From Thermocrispum municipale DSM 44069 (GTDB lineage Bacteria > Actinomycetota > Actinomycetes > Mycobacteriales > Pseudonocardiaceae): a stretch of DNA of 64,000 bases. The DNA is taken from the NCBI RefSeq assembly GCF_000427825.1, contig NZ_KE386593.1, forward strand, positions 202 through 64,201, given 5' to 3'. The notes beneath the pieces are model-generated. The model saw only the letters and a list, made by a program, of their open reading frames with translations, made no database searches and was not told where the DNA came from. The position numbers and the translations under genes are program-made. Below, piece by piece: positions 1 to 8,658 of this stretch. Every line of letters begins with the position of its first letter. Positions within the stretch are counted from its first letter, which is position 1.

Positions 1-146
1 TCTTCCCACGGTCATCGTTTAGTTCTGTACAGCACAGGCTACCCCTCAGCGCCTCCCACACCGCCACACGGGGCCACAGCCATCACACCCCCGACCCCCG
101 CTCGCAGCCCCGGTCTGCGTGTTCAAACTTTCTCTACTTGTTCAAG

Positions 147-165
147 GCGGCCCCTGCGGGGCCGC
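147..165. repeat. Hairpin, 8-bp stem with 3-nt loop
   Basis: GCGGCCCC, loop TGC, GGGGCCGC form a perfect stem in the non-coding end of the putative element. No T-run follows, so it is not a classic terminator. Function unknown. Confidence 0.5.
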
Positions 166-420
166 GCACCGGGCCGCCACCGAGGCGCGGCGGGCAAGCG
201 GGGCATGCGGCTGCCGCCGGTCCCCGCGCCCGCCGCCAGCGTCTCGGCGACCCGGGCGCAATCACGCAGGAGCCATCAACAGATCCAAGAAATGCCCTCG
301 CCGGGCGGGCAGGCTCCGGGATGACCCGAACGACCCGAACGCGCAACCGACGGCCGCGCGGTGTGTGCGGGTAGTCACCAACTGGTCATCCCGCCGCCTG
401 CCCTGAGGGCTATCACACCG

Positions 421-482
421 GCCTGGGGCCGCAAGCTTGATCACGTACGCGCCGGTCATGCACGCAGGTTGCGGCCCCAGGC
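421..482. repeat. Perfect 14-bp inverted repeat with 34-nt spacer
   Basis: The arms GCCTGGGGCCGCAA (421-434) and TTGCGGCCCCAGGC (469-482) are exact reverse complements. The repeat lies about 310 bp inside the att-like site. It could bind an excisionase or relaxation protein, or form a long hairpin; nothing in the window decides. Confidence 0.6.
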
Positions 483-795
483 AGGTGCGATCTAGACGCC
501 CTCAGGCGACGGGATGACCAGCCCAGATCCCCCGACATGGCAGCGAACGTGCTGTGCCTGTCCCCCCAACTGCCACGTGCTGTTCGACAACGGCGCCATG
601 ATCATTACGAGGATGGCAATGTCGTCGTCAATGGCATCGTCCGCCGGACCACTCAGGATCCTGACGGCGCGTCCAACATTCGTCCAACATGCGCCCGGCG
701 GAGAGCGGCAAACACCAACAGACAATGACAGCTCCCCCGGCCGAGTCCATCCAGGTCAGGGGGCTGACCAGTGCTCTACGGGCAAGGAACCGTCT

Positions 796-832
796 TCAGA
801 AGGTTGGGGGTTCGAATCCCTCCGGGCGCGCA
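796..832 (+). other. Duplicated 3' end of tRNA-Arg: putative attachment site
   Basis: This 37-nt stretch matches the 3' half of an actinobacterial tRNA-Arg, probably the ACG isoacceptor (from memory): variable region, T-stem GGGGG/CCCTC around the TTCGAAT loop, acceptor half CGGGCGC and GCA. The upstream sequence does not supply the matching acceptor half GCGCCCG at the right distance and gives no D-arm or anticodon stem, so it is not a functional tRNA. A 3' tRNA fragment followed by a tRNA-type terminator is what remains distal to an element that integrated by site-specific recombination into a tRNA gene. Confidence 0.7.
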
Positions 833-835
833 TCA

Positions 836-860
836 GGCCCCTGCTCAGGGGCCATTTTTC
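836..860 (+). terminator. Rho-independent terminator behind the tRNA fragment
   Basis: GGCCCCT, loop GCTC, AGGGGCC, then ATTTTTC: a 7-bp GC stem and T-run three bases after the tRNA fragment. It is probably the native terminator of the tRNA-Arg, now separated from its gene by the integrated element. Confidence 0.8.
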
Positions 861-1031
861 TTGCCCTGAACGGCGCATCAACCCGGCGCATTGGTCATTT
901 CGTAGCACGCGGCGCACCGTCGTACCGGATCAAGATCAACGCATCAGCCGATCCCCTTCCGGCGTTCCTACCTACGCCCGCGCTCCCGGTGGCATTCACC
1001 TGATCAACGGCCGCTGCGGGACAATCGCCGC

Positions 1032-1964
1032 GTGGGCCACACGCATCTGCCGAAACCGGACGCCAGCACGACGTGGGAGTCGTCCTGGCCGACGGCCATA
1101 GCGCAGACCGTGGCTCCTTTGCAGCGTGGCCGGGCCGACCCGACACATCGGATCGTGGAGTCGGCCGCCCACTCCGGGCTGCCGGGTGTCTGGCGGACAT
1201 CGCTGACCGATGACGGCCCGGTGAGCATGCTGCTGACGCAGGACGATGTCCACACGCTGACCTGCCGGGCATGGGGTCCCGGTGCGCGGCGGGCCGTCGA
1301 GAACGCGCCCGAGTTGTGCGGCGCGGCCGACGACCCGAGCGAGTTCCGGCCGGATCATCCGATGCTGGAGGGCCTGCTCCGGCGCAACCGCGGGCTGCGC
1401 ATCGGCCGCACCAATCGCGTCCTCGAAGCCCTGATCCCCGCGATCCTCGAGCAGCGAGTGCTCGGGCGGCAAGCCACGACGGCCTGGCGCCGACTGGTTC
1501 GCCGCTACGGCACCCCCGCGCCTGGGCCCGCGCCTGAGGGCATGAAGGTCTTCCCGGCGCCGTCCACCTGGGCGGCGATACCCGCCTGGGAATGGCATCG
1601 CCTCGGGGTCGACCCACGACGAACTCGCACCATCATCGCCTGCGTACGCCGAGCCGGTCGGCTCGAACGACTCAGCGGGCTGCCCACCGAGGACGCCAAG
1701 CGCCTGCTGTGCACGATCGACGGGATCGGGGTGTGGACAGCGGCGGAGATCGCCCAGCGGGCGTTCGGGGACACGGACGCCCTGTCCGTCGGAGACGTGC
1801 ACCTCGCCCGTGTGGTCGGCCACGCCATGTTCAACGCCGACTTCGACGACGACGCCATGGTTGCCGCACTCGAACCGTGGCGGCCGCACCGCTACCGCGT
1901 CGTGCGTCTGCTGCACGCGGGCGGGTACGCCACACGGCCGCGGTTCGCGCCGCAGCGGCAATGA
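1032..1964 (+). CDS. DNA-3-methyladenine glycosylase-like protein (AlkA/HhH-GPD family)
   Basis: Predicted base-excision-repair glycosylase of 310 residues acting on alkylated purines in DNA. The C-terminal half carries the helix-hairpin-helix (about 226-240, DGIGVW) followed by VGDVHL, whose aspartate (about 255) is in the place of the HhH-GPD catalytic aspartate; the ILEQRV segment near 138-143 is typical of AlkA relatives. The N-terminal 100 residues resemble the non-catalytic AlkA domain only weakly. The GTG start has no ribosome-binding site but lies six bases after a -10-like GACAAT (1020-1025), which suggests a leaderless message. First gene to the right of the integration site, transcribed alone. 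The family is clear; substrate range is not. Confidence 0.8.
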   Translation: MGHTHLPKPDASTTWESSWPTAIAQTVAPLQRGRADPTHRIVESAAHSGLPGVWRTSLTDDGPVSMLLTQDDVHTLTCRAWGPGARRAVENAPELCGAADDPSEFRPDHPMLEGLLRRNRGLRIGRTNRVLEALIPAILEQRVLGRQATTAWRRLVRRYGTPAPGPAPEGMKVFPAPSTWAAIPAWEWHRLGVDPRRTRTIIACVRRAGRLERLSGLPTEDAKRLLCTIDGIGVWTAAEIAQRAFGDTDALSVGDVHLARVVGHAMFNADFDDDAMVAALEPWRPHRYRVVRLLHAGGYATRPRFAPQRQ

Positions 1965-2063
1965 CCTGGCTCGAGAACAACAAAGGCCGCCGGAGCAACG
2001 GCGGGGACAGATCCTTCGGGGTCTGCCCGGGCCGTAATTCCGGCGGCCTCGGTCGCTGTTCGG

Positions 2064-2996
2064 TCAGTGCAGCGCGCTCTTGAGCGTGCGGATGGCCAGG
2101 TCGATGGCGGCGTTGGCGGCGTGGGTGTCGCGCAGCGCGTCCAGCATCACGAAGTCGTGGATGATTCCGGCGAATCGGACCGCGGTGGTGGGCACCCCGG
2201 CCTCGCGCAGCTTGGCGGCGTACGCCTCACCCTCGTCACGCAGCACGTCGGCCTCGGCCGTGATCACCAACGCCGGCGGAAGGTCCTTCAGCTGCTCCGT
2301 CGTTGCCCGCAGCGGCGAGGCGGTGATCTCGTTCCGCTGCTTCTCGTCGGTGGTGTACTGGTCCCAGAACCACTTCATGCCGTCGCGCTGCAGGAAGTAG
2401 CCGGTCGCGAACTCGTGGTACGAACCGGTGTCGAAGGCAGCGTCGGTGACCGGGTAGAACAGCACTTGCTGCACGAACTTCACATCGCCGCGCTCCTTGG
2501 CCAGCAGCGTCAGCGCGGCCGACATGTTCCCGCCGACCGAGTCACCGGCGATCGCCAGCTTCTCCGCGTCGAGCCCCTTCTCCTTGCCCTTGGTCACGAT
2601 CCACTTCGCGACCGCGTAGTTCTGCTCGATCGCACGGGGGTAGCGCGCCTCCGGCGACAGGTCGTACTCGGGGAACACCACCGCGGCCTCCGCGCCGACC
2701 GCCAGCTCACGGACCAGCCGGTCGTGGGTGTGCGCGTTGCCGAACACCCAGCCGGCGCCGTGGATGTAGAGGATCGCGGGCAGAACGCCGGTGGCGCCCT
2801 GCGGCTTGACGATCCGCGCCCGAGTCCCGTCCTCGAGGGTGATCCACTCCTCGTCGACCGGCAGCTTCGGGTAGTCGGTCGTCTGCGCCTCGTCGACCGC
2901 CTTGCGACCTTCCTCCGGAGGCAACTCGAACAGGAACGGCGGGTTGGCGGTCGCGTTGGCGAACTCCTGAGCGGCCGGTTCCAGAACAACACTCAT
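2064..2996 (-). CDS. Alpha/beta hydrolase, hormone-sensitive-lipase (family IV) type
   Basis: Predicted carboxylic-ester hydrolase of 310 residues, cytosolic (no signal peptide). It has the family IV oxyanion motif as HGAGW (about 79-83; the common form is HGGG), the nucleophile elbow GDSVGG (Ser about 153), the acid in EADVLRDEG (Asp about 250) and the histidine in GIIHDF (about 280). A TTG start three codons upstream is possible, but the ATG at 2996 has AAAGGG nine bases before it. It is divergent from a TetR gene, with two matching palindromes between them, so it is the likely target of that repressor. Natural ester unknown. Confidence 0.85.
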   Translation of the reverse strand: MSVVLEPAAQEFANATANPPFLFELPPEEGRKAVDEAQTTDYPKLPVDEEWITLEDGTRARIVKPQGATGVLPAILYIHGAGWVFGNAHTHDRLVRELAVGAEAAVVFPEYDLSPEARYPRAIEQNYAVAKWIVTKGKEKGLDAEKLAIAGDSVGGNMSAALTLLAKERGDVKFVQQVLFYPVTDAAFDTGSYHEFATGYFLQRDGMKWFWDQYTTDEKQRNEITASPLRATTEQLKDLPPALVITAEADVLRDEGEAYAAKLREAGVPTTAVRFAGIIHDFVMLDALRDTHAANAAIDLAIRTLKSALH

Positions 2997-3065
2997 GTCG
3001 AACAACCCTTTCGAACTCGGAGCCCTCGAGGTCTTCGGGGACTCGCAACCCTTGTGGAAGTCTTT

Positions 3066-3117
3066 GGAGAACGTTCGTTCTCCGACGTCTGCTACTCTAG
3101 GAGAACGATGGTTCTCC
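3066..3117. promoter_or_regulatory. Twin TetR operators GGAGAAC-N4-GTTCTCC
   Basis: Two perfect 7-bp inverted repeats with identical arms: 3066-3083 (spacer GTTC) and 3100-3117 (spacer GATG), centres 34 bp apart. They lie between the divergent esterase and TetR genes. Matching arms with different spacers indicate selection on the arms, as expected for binding of two TetR dimers. Confidence 0.85.
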
Positions 3118-3346
3118 CCGCAACATGGCGTGCGTCACGTGGCGGTCGCGGGAGACGAAAGACGGCGATCCCGGGATGAATGACGGTGATCGCGGAGGCG
3201 CAGGGACGCAGACGCGACGGGCCGAGGGATCGCGAAGGCGGAGCAGTTCAGCAACGCCCAGACGGAGCGAATTGTCGGCGCGAGGCGGAGGGGCATACAG
3301 ACGCACGGGGCCGGGAAGGCAAGCTGAGGGACGAAGGGAAGGCGAA

Positions 3347-3982
3347 GTGGCCAAGTCAGCAACGGCGAGTGAAGCCAAGACAGCAACCAAGACCGGCGGC
3401 AAGACGAGCAGGACCAGGCTCGACGACGAGACCGCGCAGCAGCAGATCCTGAGCGCGGCCGATCGACTGTTCTACGAGCGCGGCGTGCAAGCCGTCGGCA
3501 TGGACGCCATCCGCGATGCCGCGGGTGTGTCGCTCAAGCGCCTCTACCAGCTGTTTCCGTCCAAGGAGCACCTGATCGAGGCCTACCTGCGGCACCGCGA
3601 CGCGTTGTGGCAGTCCATGCTCGACGAGCACGTCGACGCCCGGACCGATCCGCGCGAACGCATCCTCGCCGTGTTCGACTTCCTGCGCGACTGGTCGAGC
3701 CAGCCGGACTACCGCGGCTGTGCGTTCATCAGGACGTTCAACGAGCTCCGCGCCGCGTCACCGCACATCGCGGAGATGGCTACCCATCACAAGGACGGCT
3801 TCCGCGCCGAACTCGTCGAACTCGCCCGCGAAGCCGGAGCCGACGCCCCGGAGCAGCTGGCCGACCAGCTCATCCTGCTGAGCGAAGGCGCCATCACCCG
3901 CTGCGCGATGGCCGGCTCGTCCGCACCCGCCACGCGCGCGCGGGAAGCAGCTGCGGCGATTCTCGACGCCACGCTCAACTAG
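3347..3982 (+). CDS. TetR/AcrR family transcriptional regulator
   Basis: 211-residue one-component repressor. After a Lys/Thr-rich leader of about 25 residues comes the TetR helix-turn-helix (about 35-80, with AVGMDAIRDAAGVS and LYQLFPSKEHL), then an all-helical ligand domain. I place the start at the GTG at 3347, preceded by GAAGGGAAGG; an open frame extends to an ATG at 3125, but that part is low-complexity arginine-rich and lacks a ribosome-binding site. It probably controls itself and the divergent esterase through the palindromes at 3066-3117. Its end overlaps the convergent lutC by four bases. Confidence 0.85.
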   Translation: MAKSATASEAKTATKTGGKTSRTRLDDETAQQQILSAADRLFYERGVQAVGMDAIRDAAGVSLKRLYQLFPSKEHLIEAYLRHRDALWQSMLDEHVDARTDPRERILAVFDFLRDWSSQPDYRGCAFIRTFNELRAASPHIAEMATHHKDGFRAELVELAREAGADAPEQLADQLILLSEGAITRCAMAGSSAPATRAREAAAAILDATLN

Positions 3983-4587
3983 CCGACGATCAGGACTTCC
4001 AGCGTGCGGGGACCGTGGACGCCCTCGACCCGGTCGAGCTCGATGTCGCTGGTGGCCGACGGCCCGCTGATGAACGTCAACGGCCGGGTGGCCTCCAGCC
4101 GCGCCAACGCCTCCGGCACGCTGACCACCACCTGATCGGCCCGAACCACACACAGGTGGTAGTCCGGCACCAGAGTGATGATCCGCCGCCCCTGCGCGGC
4201 ACCCGAGTCCAGCACGATCGTGCCCGTCTCCGCGATCGCCACCGCGCAACCGGTCACCACACCGTCCACACTGTCCAGCTCGGACAAGGCCAGCGGCGGA
4301 TCGTCGGACTTCCACTCGACCCCGGACACTCGCCACGAATCAGGTGCATCAGCAGGCACGACGACGGTCTTCGCCGAACGCCGGGCCAAGCACTCGGCGA
4401 TCCGATCCGGCACCTCGGCCTCGGACACCCGGTGCACGATCGCCTTGTAGTCGGCGACCCGTTCGTCCAGCAGCGCGAGCACGTCGGACGCCGAGCGCTC
4501 CCGCTCGTAGTCCCGCACCACCGGCGCACCCGCCGGACGGTCCACCGCACGGATCCTGCTCAGGATCTCTTCACGAGCGCTCGACAC
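3979..4587 (-). CDS. lutC: Lactate utilization protein LutC (LUD domain)
   Basis: 202-residue LUD-domain protein, third subunit of the LutABC L-lactate oxidase system that converts L-lactate to pyruvate. The frame continues upstream, but the GTG at 4587 has GGAGGC at the right distance and gives the usual family length. It overlaps the end of lutB by 17 bases, so the two are translationally coupled. LUD features include SSAREEILSRI at the N terminus and the glycine-rich TGTIVLDSGAAQGRR region. No membrane segment; the complex is cytosolic. Confidence 0.88.
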   Translation of the reverse strand: MSSAREEILSRIRAVDRPAGAPVVRDYERERSASDVLALLDERVADYKAIVHRVSEAEVPDRIAECLARRSAKTVVVPADAPDSWRVSGVEWKSDDPPLALSELDSVDGVVTGCAVAIAETGTIVLDSGAAQGRRIITLVPDYHLCVVRADQVVVSVPEALARLEATRPLTFISGPSATSDIELDRVEGVHGPRTLEVLIVG

Positions 4588-6007
4588 GATTGCGCCTCCA
4601 CCACGTGCGGAACGACTCCTTGGGCACCGCAGGCGCGTTCCGCGAATCCGTCCACTTCGCTCCCGGCCCCGGAATCCTCTTGATCCACCCGTCACGGGCC
4701 AGGAACCGCGACAGCGACCCGGCCTTCTGCGTCGCCTCGTACCGCTTCGGATCGGCGAACACCCACGCGGCCGCAGCCATCGCCAGCGCCTCCGGTGTGC
4801 GTTTGCCCTTCGCCTCCACGGCCTCCGCCCGCAGGTGCGTCAGTACCTCGGGAATGTTGATCCGCACCGGGCACACCTCGAAGCACGCTCCGCACAGCGA
4901 CGACGCGTACGGCAGCGAAGCGGCCTGCTTGTCGTGCATGTCGCCGACGAGCTGCGGCGCCAGGATCGCCCCGATCGGTCCCGGGTAGACCGACCCATAG
5001 GAATGCCCACCGGTCCGCTCGTACACCGGGCACACGTTCAGGCATGCCGAACACCGGATGCACCGCAGCGCCTGCCGGCCCACCTTGTCCGCCAGCGTTG
5101 CTGTTCGTCCGTTGTCCAACAGGACCAGGTGGAACTTCTGCGGCCCGTCGCCCGGTGTCACCCCCATCCACACCGACGTGTACGGATTCATCCGCTCCGC
5201 GGTGGACGACCTCGGCAGGAGCTGCAGGAACACCTCGAGGTCCTGCCAGGTGGGCACCAGCTTCTCGATGCCCATCACGGTGATCAGCGTCTCCGGCAAC
5301 GTCAGGCACATGCGCCCGTTGCCCTCCGACTCGACCACCACGATCGACCCGGTGTCGGCGACGGCGAAGTTCGCCCCGGAGATCGCGACCTTGGCGGAAA
5401 GGAACTTGCGCCGCAGGTACTTGCGCGCCGCCTCCGCCAGATCCTTCGGCTCGTCGGACGCCGGCTTCTCCGTCATCCGCCTGCTGAAGATCTCGCGGAT
5501 CTCCGCCCGGTTGCGGTGGATCGCCGGCACCAGAATGTGCGACGGCCGGTCCTCGCCGAGCTGCACGATCAACTCGGCAAGGTCGGTCTCGATCGCGTTC
5601 ACCCCGCTGGCCTGCAGCGCCTCGTTCAGCCCGATCTCCGCCGTGGCCATGGACTTGACCTTGACCACCTCGTCGGTGCCCTCGGCGCGGATCAGATCGA
5701 GCACGATCTGATTGGCCTCTTCGGCGTCCCGCGCCCAGTGCACGACGCCGCCGCGCGCCGTGACGGCCTCCTCGAGCCGCACCAGGTAGGTGTCGAGATT
5801 GGCGAGCACGTCGTCCTTGATCGCCTCGCCCGCGCGGCGCAGCCGCTCCCAGTCCGCCATCTCGGAGACGACCTCGGCGCGCTTGGCCCGGATCGTCGTG
5901 GTCGCTTTGCGCAGGTTGCGACGTAGTTGCGTGTTGGCCAACGCCTCGTGCGCGGCCTTCGGAAAGGCTGGACTGCCCAGCCAGGTCACCGGGTTGCGGC
6001 CGCCCAC
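4571..6007 (-). CDS. lutB: Iron-sulfur protein LutB of L-lactate utilization
   Basis: 478 residues, usual length for LutB/YkgF. An N-terminal LUD domain is followed by two ferredoxin-type clusters: CIRCSACLNVCP (about 316-327) and LCGACFEVCP (about 371-380), which should hold 4Fe-4S centres and pass electrons from lactate. The start is the GTG at 6007, preceded by GGAGGAGGAG; it lies inside the end of lutA (22-base overlap), so the longer open frame is not used. Middle gene of lutABC. Confidence 0.9.
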   Translation of the reverse strand: MGGRNPVTWLGSPAFPKAAHEALANTQLRRNLRKATTTIRAKRAEVVSEMADWERLRRAGEAIKDDVLANLDTYLVRLEEAVTARGGVVHWARDAEEANQIVLDLIRAEGTDEVVKVKSMATAEIGLNEALQASGVNAIETDLAELIVQLGEDRPSHILVPAIHRNRAEIREIFSRRMTEKPASDEPKDLAEAARKYLRRKFLSAKVAISGANFAVADTGSIVVVESEGNGRMCLTLPETLITVMGIEKLVPTWQDLEVFLQLLPRSSTAERMNPYTSVWMGVTPGDGPQKFHLVLLDNGRTATLADKVGRQALRCIRCSACLNVCPVYERTGGHSYGSVYPGPIGAILAPQLVGDMHDKQAASLPYASSLCGACFEVCPVRINIPEVLTHLRAEAVEAKGKRTPEALAMAAAAWVFADPKRYEATQKAGSLSRFLARDGWIKRIPGPGAKWTDSRNAPAVPKESFRTWWRRNRVERS

Positions 6008-6720
6008 GGCTCCTCCTCCGTACTCGCCAGGATCGACGCCAGGTGGACGGTCTGCACGCCCGTCTTCAACCGCGACAAACCACCGCCGATATGCATCAGG
6101 CACGAGTTGTCGCCGGCACACAGCACCTGCGCACCGGTGTCCAGCACGTTGCGCATCTTGTCGGCGAGCATCGCCGTGGACGTCTCGGAATTCTTCAGCG
6201 CGAACGTGCCACCGAAGCCGCAGCACTGCTCGGCCAACGGCAGTTCGACGAGCTCCAGCCCTCTCACCGCACGCAGCAGGCGCAGCGGCCGGTCCCCCAC
6301 GCCGAGCATCCGCAGTGAGTGGCACGTCGGGTGGTAGGTGACGCGGTGCGGGAAGTAGGCGCCGACGTCCTCGACACCCAATACGTCGATAATGAACTCG
6401 CTCAGCTCGTAGGTGTGCTCGACCGCCGGCCCGGTGCCGCACAGGTCCGGGTGGATGTCCCGCACCATCGCCGAGCACGAGCCGGACGGCGCCACCACAT
6501 AGTCGTATTCGGCGAAGACGTCGGCATAAGACTCAGCGAGCTTGCGGGCGTGATCCCGGTAGCCGGTGTTGAAGTGCATTTGCCCGCAGCATGTCTGCCC
6601 GAGTGGGAAATCGACCTCGCAGCCCAGCCGTTCCAGCAGGCGAACGACGTCTTTGGCCGTGTCCGGGTACAGCGTGTCAGTCAGACAGGTGGCGAACAGT
6701 GCGACGCGCGGACCGCTCAT
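5986..6720 (-). CDS. lutA: LutA, CCG-domain (heterodisulfide-reductase-like) subunit of lactate oxidation
   Basis: 244-residue (Fe)-S oxidoreductase with the duplicated cysteine-rich CCG domain: Cys12, Cys44-45 (QTCCGQ) and Cys82, then Cys133 and Cys166-167 (EQCCGFGG). Family members (YkgE, GlcF C-terminal half) bind a non-cubane cluster and work with LutB and LutC. The ATG at 6720 begins MSGPRVALF, the normal N terminus; the ribosome-binding site is weak. First gene of the lutABC operon. No lactate permease or GlcC-like regulator is adjacent; the next gene upstream is an XRE regulator 229 bp away. Confidence 0.9.
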   Translation of the reverse strand: MSGPRVALFATCLTDTLYPDTAKDVVRLLERLGCEVDFPLGQTCCGQMHFNTGYRDHARKLAESYADVFAEYDYVVAPSGSCSAMVRDIHPDLCGTGPAVEHTYELSEFIIDVLGVEDVGAYFPHRVTYHPTCHSLRMLGVGDRPLRLLRAVRGLELVELPLAEQCCGFGGTFALKNSETSTAMLADKMRNVLDTGAQVLCAGDNSCLMHIGGGLSRLKTGVQTVHLASILASTEEEPWAAATR

Positions 6721-6949
6721 GACCGGCCCGCGGGAATCCGGCCCAGGACGAGTAACGCTGATCGTGAAGGCATCTCCCGGCTGCCCGGATCCCACATGCT
6801 CGGTTCCTTTTCGTTCGGGTACGCATCCGCGCATGATTCTGCTGAACGTGCGCCCGGACCGCCAGCCGTCTCATCCTGAGCGACGAATGCGCTGCTCACC
6901 CGTGCCGGTCAGCGGAACGGTCACGGGCTCGCGCGTTCTTTCGACTTGG

Positions 6950-7960
6950 CTATGCCGCGAGCTCGGCAAGCTCACGGCGGCGCTGCTCCCATTCTTCCCC
7001 GCGCCACGTGGCAGGCATGGCGGCCAACGCATCTGCGGCGGCGCGACGGGCGCCTTGCCGATCGTCGAGGGCGTGCAGCACGAAGGCTCGCTCGCCGGTG
7101 AAGAACGACGGCGTGTACCAGTAGCCGGACTCGGGCACCTCACCCGGAAGCCGATCAACCAACTGGTCAGCTCGACCGAGCTGGCGGGCGGCCTCGGTCC
7201 GGTCCCCGCCGCGCGCCAATACGTCGGCGCGTTGATAGGCCAAGTACGTGCGCAGTGCAGGGTGGGAGCGCGGGTTGCGAGCAGCGGCCTCGTTCAGCGC
7301 ATCAGCCGTACGCACGTCGTGACGGCGCAAGCTTCGGTCCGCCGCGAACGACAACGCGGTCACCAGGCGATGTGAGTCGTCCGCTTCGATCGCCAGAACA
7401 GTCGCCCGGTCCAGATGTCGCCGCGATTCACCCCACTGACCGAGCGGGATCGCCAACCACCCGAGGTACTGCTCGATCTCGGACAACAGCCCGACGGCAC
7501 AGGAGCGCGCATCGCCCGATGCGTTGCGAGCCAGCCGGTCCACCAGTGCGGCTTGCCGCCGAACACTGGGCACGACTTCGGCAGCACCCGCGACGTCTTC
7601 CAACCGTCGCAAACTCCCCAGCACCGACGCGACAGCATCGAGCGCGACCACGTCGGTCCGTCCGCGCAGCGCAGCCGACACACGATCGGCGGCTTCGGTA
7701 GGCGCAAAGCCGAGGTCGGCTTCTGTTGCGTCGTACACAGCGCACAGTGCGGCGCGAACGAGCGACGACGGACGCCGCACGGTCCCGCGTTCCAACTTGC
7801 CGAGGTGATTGGCGTCGAAGGCCGAGTCCTTGCCGTGATGACGGGCGATCCACGCCACCACCAATTCGGCCACTTCCTCGCGGCTCGCATGAGTGCCCGG
7901 TGAGCGTCGAGAGGGCATCGATTCGCGGGCGAACCGCAGCCGTTCGTTCGGTTCGGGCAC
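6950..7960 (-). CDS. XRE-type helix-turn-helix regulator with TPR-like C terminus
   Basis: 336 residues. The N-terminal region (about 25-70: AELVVAWIARH...NHLGKLERGTVRRP) fits the XRE helix-turn-helix followed by a recognition helix; the rest is alanine-rich and helical, like the tetratricopeptide C terminus of many actinobacterial XRE proteins. Such genes are very numerous in Pseudonocardiales and often have a small partner protein; the 82-residue gene starting at 8063 on the other strand fits that pattern. No ligand or target is known. It lies upstream of lutA in the same direction, but the 229-bp gap argues for separate transcription. Confidence 0.75.
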   Translation of the reverse strand: MPEPNERLRFARESMPSRRSPGTHASREEVAELVVAWIARHHGKDSAFDANHLGKLERGTVRRPSSLVRAALCAVYDATEADLGFAPTEAADRVSAALRGRTDVVALDAVASVLGSLRRLEDVAGAAEVVPSVRRQAALVDRLARNASGDARSCAVGLLSEIEQYLGWLAIPLGQWGESRRHLDRATVLAIEADDSHRLVTALSFAADRSLRRHDVRTADALNEAAARNPRSHPALRTYLAYQRADVLARGGDRTEAARQLGRADQLVDRLPGEVPESGYWYTPSFFTGERAFVLHALDDRQGARRAAADALAAMPATWRGEEWEQRRRELAELAA

Positions 7961-8062
7961 GAATTCAGCGTACGACGTTCCCGCGGGATCCTGCCGATCT
8001 TCCCTCCCGCCCTAGGACCCCTGTGACCAGGCTCGGAAGCCATGACGTAGAACTCCGGACCG

Positions 8063-8311
8063 ATGGTGCCGCCACCACCTGGCCAGTCCGCCGCCGACAC
8101 CGGGCACGAGCGGACGGTGGAAACTGACACCCTGCTGTTCACCACGATCGCGCAATCCTGCCCTGGCATCGTGCGCACGCTGACGTTGCTGATACGCGAG
8201 CTCACCGAAGCCGACCTCGAGCCTGCCACCATGAGAATGCTGGGCGAGCGGATCCAACGGATCGGCGAAGCGGTTTCCGCGCACGCGAAGCGCTCCACCT
8301 GGGACGAATGA
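8063..8311 (+). CDS. Small hypothetical protein divergent from the XRE regulator
   Basis: 82 residues, acidic and helical, no membrane segment. The part from about residue 19 (VETDTLLFTTIAQ) to the end looks like a folded helical domain; the first 18 residues are proline/glycine-rich. The true start may therefore be the GTG at 8117 (64 residues), although neither start has a clear ribosome-binding site. Position next to an XRE-TPR gene suggests a partner or antagonist, by analogy only. Confidence 0.5.
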   Translation: MVPPPPGQSAADTGHERTVETDTLLFTTIAQSCPGIVRTLTLLIRELTEADLEPATMRMLGERIQRIGEAVSAHAKRSTWDE

Positions 8312-8658
8312 CCGTCGAAGGCCGCCTTGTGCGGACCTCCAACACTTCTGGAGCAATGTGCGCCCTGTCACACGTCCCGCTGCGCCGCCCGGAGGACTGA
8401 TCAACTCCGGCTGACCGAACCCCGCCGAGGTGCAGATCCACCCCGCTATCTGCGCCGAATCACCCACGGCAGACCCGCTCACCTGCGCACTCGGCACTGC
8501 CCACGCCGGATCACCGCACCGGGTGCTGTTCGCCGCAAAGCCTTTGGATCCACCGACAACGGCTCGGCTTCCAGCGCCTTCACCGGCCACCACCCCGGGC
8601 CCATTCTGTGATCCACGACATACCCCTGTGCCCGCTGTGACGATCTGAGGAGCCCGCC
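8312..8658. other. 347-bp gap ahead of the LLM operon
   Basis: No convincing gene. The short open frames here are shadows in GC-rich sequence. The stretch must hold the promoter of the operon starting at 8659, and GAGGAG just before the GTG is its ribosome-binding site. I see no perfect palindrome that would mark an operator. Confidence 0.5.

Larger units (their letters stand above)
1..795. mobile_element. Right-hand end of an integrated element, apparently non-coding
   Basis: No convincing gene is seen on either strand: the open frames here are short, arginine/proline-rich and without family signatures, and no integrase is present. The stretch contains a hairpin (147-165) and a 14-bp inverted repeat (421-482). 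It ends at a duplicated tRNA 3' end at 796-832, the usual boundary of an element integrated in a tRNA gene. I infer that the element extends leftwards out of the window and that the intact tRNA lies beyond it. The element type (ICE, prophage or island) cannot be told. Confidence 0.4.

Noticed and set aside
796-832. Functional tRNA gene
   Set aside because: Only the 3' half is tRNA-like; no D arm, anticodon stem or matching 5' acceptor strand precedes it.
514-1101. 195-residue ORF across the att site
   Set aside because: It reads through the tRNA fragment and its terminator, has odd composition and no family features.
3125-3346. N-terminal extension of the TetR gene
   Set aside because: Low-complexity Arg-rich reading without ribosome-binding site; GTG at 3347 has a good site and gives normal length.
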